From the NCBI GenBank assembly GCA_040766885.1, contig JAXGPP010000011.1:248001-312000 (forward strand): 64,000 nucleotides of DNA. The letters are read 5' to 3'. This DNA comes from JAXGPP01 sp040766885. Its GTDB lineage: Bacteria; Planctomycetota; Planctomycetia; Pirellulales; Thermoguttaceae. The notes beneath the pieces were generated by a model. It had not been told where the DNA came from, did no database searches, and was given only the letters and a program-made list of their open reading frames with translations. Position numbers and translations under genes: made by a program. Positions 10,175 to 18,014 of the stretch are shown here, in pieces; position 1 is the stretch's first letter; every line of letters starts with the position of its first letter.

Positions 10175-12444
10175 TGGTTGGAAGCAGGGATGCCAGCAGG
10201 CCGCATGAGGCGGCAGCAATCAAACAGTCCGCCTCCGGGCGCTGGCCGGAAGTCATATCCCGGCTGGGCGGCATCCCGGCCGAGATCCTCGACGGCCGGC
10301 ACCACCCTTGCCCGAAGTGCGGCGGCACTGATCGCTTCCGGGCCCTGGACGACTTCGAGCAATCCGGGGCGCTTTTCTGCAACCAATGCTTTGCGAAGGC
10401 CAACGGCGACGGCATTGCGGCGCTGCAATGGCTCTGCGGCTGGGACTTCTCCACGACGCTCCGCGAACTGGCCGGGTTTGTCGGCATCAAAGGCAACGGC
10501 CATTCCGGCAACGGGCACGCCAACGGCAACGGTAAAGCGCGGATCGTCGCCAGCTATGACTACCGCGACGCGGCCGGGAATCTGCTCTACCAGGTTTGCC
10601 GGATGGAGCCGAAAGACTTCCGGCAGCGGGCACCGCAAGCAGACGGAACCGGCTGGACGTGGAAAACAAAGGGGCTTCGCAAAGTCCCGTATCGGTTGCC
10701 CGAGTTGTTGACCGCTGATCCGGCCGGGCTCGTGTTCATCGTCGAGGGGGAGAAAGACATTGACCGACTGGCCGGGCTGGGGCTCGTGGGAACCTGCAAC
10801 GTGGGCGGGGCCGGCAAGTGGCGGCCGGAATACAACCAGCACTTCAGCGGCCGGCGAGTCGCGATTATCCCCGACAATGATGAACCTGGCCGGAAACACG
10901 CGCACGAGGTGGCGCAAAGCCTCCAGGGCGTGGCGGCATCGGTCAAGCTGGTCGAGCTGCCGGGACTGCTACCGAAGGGCGACGTAAGCGACTGGTTGGA
11001 CGCGGGCGGCACGGTCGAGGAGCTGCAGCGCCTGGTCGACGCGGCGGCCGAGTGGGAACCGACTGAATCGGATGAGGCCAAGCCGATCATCGTCGGAGAG
11101 GGAGAACTCTTACTCACTGACCTGGGCAACGCCCGGCGGTTTGTTGTTCAGCACGCGCACCGCGCGAGATTCTGCCATCCCTGGGGAAAGTGGCTGATCT
11201 GGGACGGCCGGCGCTGGGCGGTCGATCGGACGGGCGCAGCAGAGCGACTGGCGAAGGAAACGGCGCGGTCAATTCTCGTGGAGGCTTCGCGCGAACCGGA
11301 CAAGGACCGCATGCGCGAGTTGGCGAAGTTTGCCGTGGCCAGCCAGTCCATAGCCCGGCTCACTTCGATGCTCCGGGGGGCACAGAGCGAACCGGAAATC
11401 GCCATTCTCCCCGAGGTGTTGGACGTCGACCCGTGGTTGCTGAACGTTGAAAACGGGACGATCGACCTGCGGACTGGCGAGCTACGGCCGCATTGCCAGA
11501 GCGACTATCTCACCAAGCTGGCCCCGGTGGAGTATCACCCCGATGCCGAGTATCTGACGTGGCGGGACATCCTGTGGCGGATCTTCGCCGAGCGCATCGA
11601 GTTGATCGAATGTCTCCAGCGGTGGGCGGGCTACGCCCTCACCGCGCTGGCGACCGAAAGCGTATTGCCGATCTGGTACGGCGTGGGCGCGAATGGAAAA
11701 TCAACCGTGGCCAATGCCCTGCTGGAGTTGATGGGCACTGACTACAGCATGAAAGCCCCGCCCGATCTGCTGATGGCGAAACGCGGGGAATCGCATCCCA
11801 CCGAGCGATCAGACCTATTCGGCAAGCGGCTCGTGGTCTGCAACGAGACCGACGAGGGCCGGCGGCTGGCGGAATCGCTCGTCAAGGATCTGACCGGCGG
11901 AGACCGGATCAGGGCGCGACGGATGCGGGAGGACTTCTGGGAGTTCCGCCCGACCCACAAGCTCGTGATATGCACCAATCACCGGCCCGAGGTTCGGGGC
12001 AGCGATCACGCGATCTGGCGGCGGCTGCGGCTCGTGCCGTTCACCGTGGTTATCCCCGACCACGAACAGGACAAGCGGTTGGGCGAGAAGCTACGCGACG
12101 AGCTACCCGGCATCCTGGCGTGGGCGGTGCGCGGTTGCCTCTGGTGGCAACGTGAAGGGCTGGCGTGGCCGGCAGACGTCACCAGGGCTACCGAGGAGTA
12201 CCGCGCCGATCAGGACGTCATAGCGGCGTTCATCGCCGATTGCTGCATCGTTGACGAGAGGATGAGGGTCAAGGCCACACCGCTGTTCGACGCCTACAAG
12301 GCATGGTGCGAACAAACAGGAGAGGCCGTGGTGAGTCAACGCCGGTTCGGGGCGGCAATGTCCGAGCGCGGATTCAAGCGGTACACGAACAACGGGCGGT
12401 GGTACGCGGGGCTGGGTTTGAATGACTCTACAGAAGGGAAGTAA
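10171..12444 (+). CDS. P4-type primase-helicase (Zn finger, Toprim, D5/SF3)
   Basis: A 757-residue replication protein like the phage P4 alpha protein. Domains in order: a CPKCGG...CNQC zinc finger (about residues 46-75), a Toprim-type segment (VFIVEGEKDIDRL, near 190), a D5_N region, then an SF3 helicase with Walker A GVGANGKST near 506 and Walker B RLVVCNETDEG near 555. A C-terminal winged-helix-like end (QRRFGAAMSERGFKRY) may bind the origin. Length is close to P4 alpha. Its ATG overlaps the stop of the upstream gene (ATGA). Its own stop lies inside the left arm of an iteron inverted repeat, a likely origin. Confidence 0.92.
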   Translation: MMVGSRDASRPHEAAAIKQSASGRWPEVISRLGGIPAEILDGRHHPCPKCGGTDRFRALDDFEQSGALFCNQCFAKANGDGIAALQWLCGWDFSTTLRELAGFVGIKGNGHSGNGHANGNGKARIVASYDYRDAAGNLLYQVCRMEPKDFRQRAPQADGTGWTWKTKGLRKVPYRLPELLTADPAGLVFIVEGEKDIDRLAGLGLVGTCNVGGAGKWRPEYNQHFSGRRVAIIPDNDEPGRKHAHEVAQSLQGVAASVKLVELPGLLPKGDVSDWLDAGGTVEELQRLVDAAAEWEPTESDEAKPIIVGEGELLLTDLGNARRFVVQHAHRARFCHPWGKWLIWDGRRWAVDRTGAAERLAKETARSILVEASREPDKDRMRELAKFAVASQSIARLTSMLRGAQSEPEIAILPEVLDVDPWLLNVENGTIDLRTGELRPHCQSDYLTKLAPVEYHPDAEYLTWRDILWRIFAERIELIECLQRWAGYALTALATESVLPIWYGVGANGKSTVANALLELMGTDYSMKAPPDLLMAKRGESHPTERSDLFGKRLVVCNETDEGRRLAESLVKDLTGGDRIRARRMREDFWEFRPTHKLVICTNHRPEVRGSDHAIWRRLRLVPFTVVIPDHEQDKRLGEKLRDELPGILAWAVRGCLWWQREGLAWPADVTRATEEYRADQDVIAAFIADCCIVDERMRVKATPLFDAYKAWCEQTGEAVVSQRRFGAAMSERGFKRYTNNGRWYAGLGLNDSTEGK

Positions 12445-12552
12445 CGGAACCACGGAACCATGCGGAACCGAAATCCCGGTTAACTCAGCTTGATATCTCT
12501 CGTGAAGGCGCTTAACCGGAAAATTGGTTCCGTAAGGTTCCGTGGTTCCGTT
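12443..12552 (+). repeat. Iteron-bearing inverted repeat, candidate replication origin
   Basis: Two 41-base arms (12443-12483 and 12512-12552) are inverted copies with 6 mismatches around a 28-base loop. Each arm holds three CGGAACC units: starts 12445, 12453 and 12463, and in reverse 12526, 12536 and 12544. The array begins at the stop codon of the primase-helicase. P4-type replicases bind iterons at their origin, so this is the natural ori candidate. It could alternatively be a strong hairpin terminator, although no T tract follows. Confidence 0.55.
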
Positions 12553-12771
12553 CAGCCGGGAACCTGGGAAGGCTGGACAACGGCGACAAGAGGGAAACGC
12601 AAGCAGAAGCCCGACCCGTGGCCCGACTCCGGCATTGCCATGCCGGTATCCGCCGCATCCGACGTTCCGTTGCACTCGGCGGCCGATGCGCAGTTGATCG
12701 TCATGCTGCGAAACCATGCGGCGGAGCTGATCGCAGCGGCGAGGGCTGGACTGGGGAAGAGAAACCGATGA
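12502..12771 (+). CDS. Hypothetical small protein after the primase
   Basis: An open frame of about 89 residues beginning at GTG 12502, inside the loop of the inverted repeat, with no visible ribosome site. The N-terminal half is translated repeat sequence and may not be used. The C-terminal 43 residues, from an in-frame ATG at 12640, look more like protein: helical, with AQLIVMLRNHAAELIAAAR. Its TGA overlaps an ATG at 12768 of the next frame. The existence of the gene is uncertain and its function is unknown. Confidence 0.4.
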   Translation: MKALNRKIGSVRFRGSVQPGTWEGWTTATRGKRKQKPDPWPDSGIAMPVSAASDVPLHSAADAQLIVMLRNHAAELIAAARAGLGKRNR

Positions 12772-12797
12772 AGCCACGAACCGAAGGAGGAACCACG

Positions 12798-13007
12798 ATG
12801 AGACCAGGCACCCTTGCGTTCTGCCGAAGCTGTTCCCACCTCGACCAGGCAATGCACCGCCAGGGCCATCCCGCGCCTTGCTGTCGGCAGCGATGGATCG
12901 GCCCGCAGCTCCACGTGCCGACGATCGACGGCGGCACGTGCGCCGAGTTCGAGCTGCCCGAGCTGCCCGAGCCGGCGGCCGCGGGTCCTTCCGAGGGGGC
13001 CGGGTAG
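12798..13007 (+). CDS. Small Cys-rich protein (69 aa)
   Basis: Start ATG 12798 has GGAGG 8 bases upstream; the in-frame ATG at 12768 would add 10 residues and couple to the previous stop. The product holds CRSC, then CC, then a later Cys, which could bind one metal ion. The C-terminus is acidic and Pro-rich. No family is recognised. Small zinc-binding proteins are common in phage-like early regions. Confidence 0.6.
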   Translation: MRPGTLAFCRSCSHLDQAMHRQGHPAPCCRQRWIGPQLHVPTIDGGTCAEFELPELPEPAAAGPSEGAG

Positions 13008-13084
13008 CCTACGGTTTCCTACCCCCAGCACCCCCGGCATGGACTGACCGCTTTCGTTTCATCGTTTCGTTTCGAGGTTGAACA

Positions 13085-13903
13085 ATGACCGCTCCTGACG
13101 ACGCCGACATCCCAGTGCTGATCGGGCTTCTGGCCAAGACTGACGCCCTGTTCTCGCCCCTGCGCGGCGCGTTCAACCTGCAGCGCTGGGCGGAGATCGG
13201 CTGGCGGCGGCGACAATTTCGGCGGCTGGGATTGCCGGGCAGCGGCGGCGCCGGGCAGGAGCGGTTGCAGGCCCACCGTTTGTATCGGCGCCTTGCCCGC
13301 GCGGGCCTGGTCGAGATCCGCGGCGGCGGCCGAGCGTTCGGCGTGCGGCTGAGCGACCAGGCCGATTGGTGGCTGCGGCGGCTTGCCACCTGGCACGATC
13401 AGCCGCAAACCCTGACGCTCGTGGGGCTCGTGGCGTGGCACCTGGTGGCCGGCCCGGGCAATGCTGGTTTCGTTTCGGAGCTACACCTGGCTGTCGCCAA
13501 ACCGGTGGAGCAACTCACCGAGGAGCAGGCGCTGCTTGTTACGGAGCTGGAGGAGATCTCGCGGCTGGGGCTCGCGCGCGGCTGGCTGCTGACGCGATCC
13601 GATCATCATGGAGCCGTGGGCTATCAAGCCACCCCGGCAGGCCGGGCCGCGCTGAGCTGCCCGCCGAAGCTGCCGGCGGAAATGCCGAAATACTCGTCGG
13701 CGGCGAATGACCAGTATTTGCAGGCCTTCGACCAGGCCGCGGCCGAGCTGGCCGAGGCGCGACCGCAGGCCCACCGCAATGATACGCCAATTTGTCTTAG
13801 CTGCGGCTTGTGGCCGCCGCGCGACCCGACTTTGCCGGCGCTGTTCAACAGCCGTGGCCGGCTACGCACTGGAAAAGAGCTGGCGGCGTTCGTCAGCAAG
13901 TAA
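13085..13903 (+). CDS. Unknown protein with two winged-helix-like segments
   Basis: A 272-residue protein with no family I can name. Residues about 60-95 (RLYRRLARAGLVEIRGGGRA) and 160-190 (LGLARGWLL... GYQATPAGRAAL) look like winged-helix ends, as in MarR/PadR-type folds. A single CLSC pair lies near residue 237. The start ATG 13085 is preceded by GAGG. It ends 28 bases before the next gene and is probably in the same transcript. It could be a regulator or a DNA-binding accessory of replication or packaging; this is inference only. Confidence 0.65.
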   Translation: MTAPDDADIPVLIGLLAKTDALFSPLRGAFNLQRWAEIGWRRRQFRRLGLPGSGGAGQERLQAHRLYRRLARAGLVEIRGGGRAFGVRLSDQADWWLRRLATWHDQPQTLTLVGLVAWHLVAGPGNAGFVSELHLAVAKPVEQLTEEQALLVTELEEISRLGLARGWLLTRSDHHGAVGYQATPAGRAALSCPPKLPAEMPKYSSAANDQYLQAFDQAAAELAEARPQAHRNDTPICLSCGLWPPRDPTLPALFNSRGRLRTGKELAAFVSK

Positions 13904-13931
13904 CTCTGTTTTTCAAGGAGGAGAAGTCTCG

Positions 13932-14564
13932 ATGGCCAAAAAACCCGTGCAACCTGAAACCGCCCCGGCGGCGGTCAACGCGATCAACGCGGGATGCCCG
14001 CAGCGCGTGCTGGAGATCCTCGCGGCCGAAGAGCCGGACCGCGATGCCCTCGCCCACGTGCTCGTGAGCGCCGGCTATGCCGCGGGCGTGGCTGACTTGT
14101 TCATCTCGATCACACGCGCCGAGCGCCGTCTCCGTCCCGCGGAGGCCGAGAAGCCCGAAGTGCAGGCCGAGCGCGATCGCGTCGCGCGGCACCTTGATGG
14201 CTTGGCGGGCTGGCGGCCGACAACAGCCGACGAGGCCGTCAGTCGGGCCGACCGCCTGGAGGAGGGCCGGCTGGAGCTGGCCGCCCTCGATCGTCGCCTC
14301 TCGGAGATCAACGAGGCCGAGAGGCAGTTGCGATGGATTTACTCCTACGCGCGATTCCTGTTTCCGCAACTGGAACCCGCGGCGGTCGATCGCGTGGCCA
14401 GCAACGGCTGCGCGCCGCCTGAAGTGGATCAGTGGCTCATTGATCACGACGCCAGCCCGTGGCATTACGGCTCGTGGAAGCGGATCGGTTTCGTTCGCCC
14501 GCCGCGCCCGCGGGCAGTGCTGCGGGCGGCGGAGGCCCCCGTCAATCGTGCCCCGATGCCCTGA
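13932..14564 (+). CDS. Unknown coiled-coil protein upstream of the capsid gene
   Basis: A 210-residue protein starting at ATG 13932 with a strong AGGAGGAG site. The middle (residues about 65-135) is rich in Glu, Arg, Ala and Leu with long helices and can form a coiled coil. The C-terminal 60 residues contain several Trp and Tyr and are more globular. The gene directly upstream of a major capsid gene often encodes a scaffold, protease or head accessory protein. No protease motif is seen, so a scaffold is possible but not shown. No homologue is recognised. Confidence 0.7.
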   Translation: MAKKPVQPETAPAAVNAINAGCPQRVLEILAAEEPDRDALAHVLVSAGYAAGVADLFISITRAERRLRPAEAEKPEVQAERDRVARHLDGLAGWRPTTADEAVSRADRLEEGRLELAALDRRLSEINEAERQLRWIYSYARFLFPQLEPAAVDRVASNGCAPPEVDQWLIDHDASPWHYGSWKRIGFVRPPRPRAVLRAAEAPVNRAPMP

Positions 14565-14615
14565 TCACGTTGATCGGGCCCGGCAATCAGTTTCACCAAG
14601 AGGAGTTTTAGCACT

Positions 14616-15662
14616 ATGACTACTGCCAATTCCGTTGTTGAGTACCTCGATGCCCGGTCGCTTGGCCGGCTGAGCTGGGCCGAGCTGGCCGCCTCGATCT
14701 TGCGTCAGCGTGGCGTGGAGCTGCCGCCGAACGACGACGACATGCTCCGCGCGGCGTTCGCGTCGGTCGAGGGCGTGTCCACCCTGACGGGCATCGCTAA
14801 TGCCGCGATTCTGACCGGGTTCCGCGGCGCTGCCGATTCGTTGGCTGGCGTCTACAGGGAGGTTCCCCTGCCCGACTACACGCTGAGCGAGTTGGCCGCG
14901 CTGTCGGTTTTTCCGCGGCTTGAACGGCTGTCACGCGGCCAGGTCGCACCGGCGGCCGCCTGGGGTGTTTCAGGAACCGGGTTCCGGCTGGCAAAGTTCG
15001 GCGTCCAATTCGTTCTCGATGAGCAGGACTTCCAGGACTTCGCGCGGCTGGCCGTGTTTCAAACGGCACTGGGCGAGGTCGGGGCAGCGGTCCGCCGACT
15101 GGTGGGCGATTTGCTCTACTCCGTGCTGTTGAGCAATCCGACGCTGGGCGATGGCGTCGCGTTGTTCGATTCCTCCCGCGGCAACTTGGCTACGGGAGCC
15201 GGAAGCACACTTGGGGCCACGTCGCTCGATACCGCCATGACCGCGATCGCTGGGCAGGTGGGTGCCGATACCGATGGCGCGCCGGTTCACCTGGGGCTCG
15301 TGCCGCGTTATCTGATCGTCGCTCCCGGGGATCTGGTCGGAGGCCGGACGCTCGCGCGGACGATCGCGCTGGGCGACGGTTCGGACCTGGTTGTCCGCAC
15401 GGAGAGCCGCATGGGCACGGCTGGCGTGCTGAACCCGCTTGGCGGCGAGCTGGTGGCCGGCAACGGAACAAACTGGTTGCTGGCAGCCCCGGCCAACCAG
15501 GTCGCGGGCTTGGTGCTTGGGCTGCTGAACGGCCAGGCCGAGCCGCGCGTGCGGCATTTCGAGCTGGATCGCGGATCGTGGGGCATCGGATTCGACATCA
15601 GTTTCAGTTGTGGGGCTGCGGCCGTCGACGGCAAGCCGCTGTATTGGAGCGTGGGCCAGTAA
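14616..15662 (+). CDS. Phage major capsid protein, Mu gpT/HK97-fold type
   Basis: A 348-residue protein that resembles the capsid domain of Mu-like heads. The central part has the pattern NPTLGDGVALFDSSRGNL, a Ser/Thr-rich link, then a helix and LGLVPRYLIVAPGDL. In Mu-type capsid proteins the same order is N-P-GDG-ALF, HGNLA, P-FL-VP. The N-terminal 100 residues are helical, as expected for the arm. In many relatives a prohead protease is fused or adjacent; none is present here. Start ATG 14616 has AGAGGAG upstream. The hairpin after the gene (15671) may limit read-through. Confidence 0.7.
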   Translation: MTTANSVVEYLDARSLGRLSWAELAASILRQRGVELPPNDDDMLRAAFASVEGVSTLTGIANAAILTGFRGAADSLAGVYREVPLPDYTLSELAALSVFPRLERLSRGQVAPAAAWGVSGTGFRLAKFGVQFVLDEQDFQDFARLAVFQTALGEVGAAVRRLVGDLLYSVLLSNPTLGDGVALFDSSRGNLATGAGSTLGATSLDTAMTAIAGQVGADTDGAPVHLGLVPRYLIVAPGDLVGGRTLARTIALGDGSDLVVRTESRMGTAGVLNPLGGELVAGNGTNWLLAAPANQVAGLVLGLLNGQAEPRVRHFELDRGSWGIGFDISFSCGAAAVDGKPLYWSVGQ

Positions 15663-15670
15663 TCACTTCA

Positions 15671-15703
15671 CCCGCCGCGCCAACTCCTTGGGGCAGCGGC
15701 GGG
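15671..15703 (+). terminator. GC-rich hairpin after the capsid gene
   Basis: CCCGCCGC and GCGGCGGG pair around a 17-base loop, starting 8 bases after the capsid stop codon. No T tract follows, so it may act as an attenuator or mRNA stabiliser instead of a full terminator. Confidence 0.35.
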
Positions 15704-15828
15704 CTTGCGAGCCGGTCGGGTCGGGTGTGAGACTTCCCCGGCCCGGCCGGCGGGAATCACCGCGCTGGCTGGGGCGAGCCCCCGCAACTCCCCTCGCCCC
15801 GGCCGGCGCTTTTCACGAGGTGCAAGCG

Positions 15829-15954
15829 ATGGCAAAGCCCAAGAAGTACCGCCTGACGATCACCGCGGTTGTGTCGGTCGAGGAGATCAAACCGCGCAAG
15901 GATCAGACCAGGCGGCGGAAGCCGAAGGCCGAGAAGCAACAACGCGCGAGGTGA
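15829..15954 (+). CDS. Very small basic protein (41 aa)
   Basis: Starts at ATG 15829 with GAGG 8 bases upstream and ends 3 bases before the next gene. One beta-like half (YRLTITAVVSVEEI) is followed by a tail that is nearly all Lys, Arg and Gln, suggesting nucleic acid binding. No family is known to me. Position between capsid and structural-like genes could fit a minor head or regulatory peptide. Confidence 0.5.
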   Translation: MAKPKKYRLTITAVVSVEEIKPRKDQTRRRKPKAEKQQRAR

Positions 15955-15957
15955 CCC

Positions 15958-16173
15958 ATGGCCCGTATCATCGACCCGTCCGACGACGACGACCAGGTGG
16001 ACGTCGACAACCAGGTGGACTGCCCGCGCTGCGGTAGCCCCTGCTGCGAGATCATTTCGCACCCGCGGCCTGGCTCGTGGTTCGCGCGCTTCGGAAAGGC
16101 GCGGTGCAACGACTGCCGGATAGAGTTCTCGATCGAGCTGACTGAGGAGCCAGGCCAACCTGGCTCATGGTAG
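15958..16173 (+). CDS. Small zinc-ribbon protein (71 aa)
   Basis: The product begins with an acidic stretch (DPSDDDDQVDVDNQ). A zinc ribbon follows: CPRCGSPCC, a basic loop, then CNDC, giving four well-spaced Cys ligands. It starts right after the stop of the 41-residue gene with GAGGTGA as ribosome site. Such ribbons bind nucleic acid or partner proteins; the role is unknown. Confidence 0.6.
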   Translation: MARIIDPSDDDDQVDVDNQVDCPRCGSPCCEIISHPRPGSWFARFGKARCNDCRIEFSIELTEEPGQPGSW

Positions 16174-16203
16174 GAAACCAGTTTTCACAAGGAGGTTTGT
16201 TTC

Positions 16204-16998
16204 ATGATCCGATTCGCATTGAAGCACAAGGGCGTCGAGAGCGACGAGAACCCGCGATCGCTCACGATGACCTACGTCCTGAACGGCACGGCGAGCTGGA
16301 ATTACGCCCGGGCCTACGCCATCTCTGCCACGCCAGCGACGTTGAACGGGTTGTACCGCCAGGACGTCAAGTTGAAGTCGCAGGGCCACCTGCTCTGGCT
16401 GGTCACGATCCCCTACGGCGCGAAGAAGGCCCCCGAGCCGAGCGTTACCGAGTACCGCTGGAACTTCGACACGACGGGCGGCACGGCGAGCAAGAAGCAA
16501 GCCATTGCGCACGTACAGAGCTACCCGACCGGCGCGCCCAATCATGAGGGCGCGATTGAGGTTCATAACGGCGAGGTAGACGGCTGCGAGATCGTCGTGC
16601 CGGCGTTCAAGTGGCACGAGGACTGGGAGCTGCCGTGGGCCGACTACGCCTGGCCGTATGCCGCCTACGTCGAGGCGCTGACAGGCAAGGTCAACTCGGC
16701 CACGTTCCGCGGCCGAGCTGCGGGAACTGTTCGATTCGATGGGGCGGTGGGCGGCCAGTCGAGCCGCAATCCCGAAGTGCTGGCCGTCACGTTCCATTTC
16801 TCCGGGTCGCCCAACGCAACTGGCTTGACGGTAGCCGGGTTCACCGGGGTCTCGAAATCCGGGTGGGATTACCTCTGGGTGGAATACAAGATCGATGAGG
16901 ACACAACCGCTCACCGCTCGGTCAAGGTTCCGCTGGCCGTCCATGTCGAACAGGTGTATGAGCGAGCTGACTTCGCCCTGCTGGGGATCGGAAACTGA
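16204..16998 (+). CDS. Unknown beta-rich protein, possible virion component
   Basis: A 264-residue protein with strong AGGAGG 8 bases before ATG 16204, the same strong signal as the capsid-region genes. It is rich in beta-type residues and aromatics (WNYARAYAIS, LLWLVTIPYG, GWDYLWVEYKIDED), with no Cys pairs except one Cys and no signal peptide. It ends in a short helix with ADFALLGIGN. A decoration, vertex or tail-tube-like virion protein is plausible from position and composition, but I recognise no family. It is one of the best targets for structure prediction in this window. Confidence 0.65.
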   Translation: MIRFALKHKGVESDENPRSLTMTYVLNGTASWNYARAYAISATPATLNGLYRQDVKLKSQGHLLWLVTIPYGAKKAPEPSVTEYRWNFDTTGGTASKKQAIAHVQSYPTGAPNHEGAIEVHNGEVDGCEIVVPAFKWHEDWELPWADYAWPYAAYVEALTGKVNSATFRGRAAGTVRFDGAVGGQSSRNPEVLAVTFHFSGSPNATGLTVAGFTGVSKSGWDYLWVEYKIDEDTTAHRSVKVPLAVHVEQVYERADFALLGIGN

Positions 16999-17009
16999 TC
17001 GAGGCCGGA

Positions 17010-17051
17010 TCACTTCCACGTTCACTTCCACCGCGACGGGTTCACTTCCAC
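17010..17051 (+). repeat. Three short TCACTTCCAC repeats
   Basis: TCACTTCCAC occurs at 17010, 17022 and 17042, just ahead of the next gene. It may be an operator or a chance tandem duplication. Confidence 0.4.
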
Positions 17052-17053
17052 CG

Positions 17054-17362
17054 ATGGCGCGACCCAAGCAAGACCCGTCAGCCCGGACCGATCCCCGAGA
17101 GGGCTGGCAGGGCATCATTCCGCCGCGCGAGCCGGCGGCCTGGTGCGCCCGGTGCGGTGCGGAGGTGCTGCAACCATGTCTCGCCTGTCAGCTACGGGCC
17201 TGGAAGAAGCGGCGGAAGGCGCTGCGGGAGGTACTCAAGCATGATCCTGTTTCCCCGGCCGGCGGCGACGATCCGCCTGGACCGCGGCCCGTTGCAGGTG
17301 GCGCTGCGGAAGCCGCCCGCGATCTTCCGCCCGTCGCACAGGACCGCCAGGGATGCAAGTAA
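17054..17362 (+). CDS. Small zinc-ribbon protein (102 aa)
   Basis: ATG 17054 opens a frame with CARC and CLAC, two Cys pairs 12 residues apart that could form a zinc knuckle. A basic helix (AWKKRRKALREVLKHD) follows. The last 45 residues are Pro/Gly/Ala-rich and overlap another frame that begins at 17241 with its own ribosome site, so the true C-terminus could be a low-complexity tail. No ribosome site is obvious at 17054. Role unknown. Confidence 0.5.
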   Translation: MARPKQDPSARTDPREGWQGIIPPREPAAWCARCGAEVLQPCLACQLRAWKKRRKALREVLKHDPVSPAGGDDPPGPRPVAGGAAEAARDLPPVAQDRQGCK

Positions 17363-17474
17363 AGCTAGCAACTCGACTGCCGAGCCGTCCCGAGGCAACG
17401 AAGGCGTCAGCGGGGCTGCCAGGGGCCTTCCTGGTCTTTGGGAGGATGGGCAAGCGACGGCCGCCCCCGATTGA
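17241..17474 (+). CDS. Possible small overlapping gene (77 aa)
   Basis: ATG 17241 has GGGAGG 9 bases upstream and opens a 77-residue frame overlapping the end of the previous gene in another frame. The first 35 residues (MILFPRPAATIRLDRGPLQV) have a plausible beta pattern; the rest is low-complexity. It is reported because the ribosome site is better than that of the overlapped frame. No function can be assigned. Confidence 0.35.
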   Translation: MILFPRPAATIRLDRGPLQVALRKPPAIFRPSHRTARDASKASNSTAEPSRGNEGVSGAARGLPGLWEDGQATAAPD

Positions 17475-17709
17475 ACGCTGGGGGCCCGCGCGATAGACTG
17501 GCCCGCGGTGGCTGCGAGGCACGCGGCCGCCAAGGGCTGGTAACCCTACACCGGAAGATTCTGCTCATGTGCCAGACTGTGGGCCCGACCATTCGTCGAT
17601 CTGCTGAAGCACTGATCCGCGCAGGCGGGGAGCCACGGCAGACCGGGCAGCTCTTCCGGGCTGCTTACCAGCGGGTGGTCGGGCCCGCGGTCTTTCTTGG
17701 GAGTGTTCC
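17475..17709 (+). ncRNA. Possible structured RNA or leader (17579-17689)
   Basis: A 13-base stem with one G-U pair closes 85 bases (17579-17591 with 17677-17689). Inside, CTGCTG/CGGCAG and GCAGC/GCTGC can pair, giving a branched fold just ahead of the gene at 17710. A short frame (ATG 17567, 51 codons) also crosses it. I match it to no known RNA family. Confidence 0.25.
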
Positions 17710-17955
17710 ATGCGAAGTCTGAAGACATCCGCGATCCTCGACCGTTTCCACAAGCTGGCCCGGCGCGTTGGTGCCCCGGTCGAGTTCTACGAGGGCGGCG
17801 AGCGTTTCGACGGGACGATCATCCCGCCGCGAATCGACATGCACGGCCAGTGTCTGCCGCTTGTGCCTGGCGCGTTGGTGGCATCCGCGGTGGATCACCT
17901 GCGCGACCAGGCCGCAAAGCTGACCGCGCTGGCGGACGCGATCGAGAACGACTGA
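17710..17955 (+). CDS. Small conserved-looking protein before the integrase
   Basis: An 81-residue soluble protein from ATG 17710 with GGGAG upstream. It has an N-terminal helix (ILDRFHKLARRV), a middle with FYEGGERFDGTIIPPRI, and a C-terminal helix with VASAVDHLRDQAAKLTALADAIE, which may pair as a coiled coil. It is followed by a clear terminator at 17967. No family is recognised; small genes beside integrases are often directionality or regulatory factors. Confidence 0.55.
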   Translation: MRSLKTSAILDRFHKLARRVGAPVEFYEGGERFDGTIIPPRIDMHGQCLPLVPGALVASAVDHLRDQAAKLTALADAIEND

Positions 17956-17966
17956 GCCCATCCCAC

Positions 17967-17998
17967 GCCCCGCCGGTCGACCAGGCCGGCGGGGTTTT
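17967..17998 (+). terminator. Rho-independent terminator before the integrase
   Basis: CCCCGCCGG and CCGGCGGGG pair, followed by TTTT. It ends the long plus-strand transcript, so the integrase gene needs its own promoter or read-through. Confidence 0.85.
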
Positions 17999-18014
17999 AC
18001 CTGGAGAATCAACG

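Noticed and set aside
14973..14985. GGAACC-G-GGTTCC palindrome as an extra iteron site
   Set aside because: It lies inside the capsid coding sequence, is a single copy and lacks the full CGGAACC array.
17010..17051. CRISPR-like array from TCACTTCCAC repeats
   Set aside because: Only three 10-base units with uneven 2- and 10-base gaps; no spacers or cas genes are in the window.
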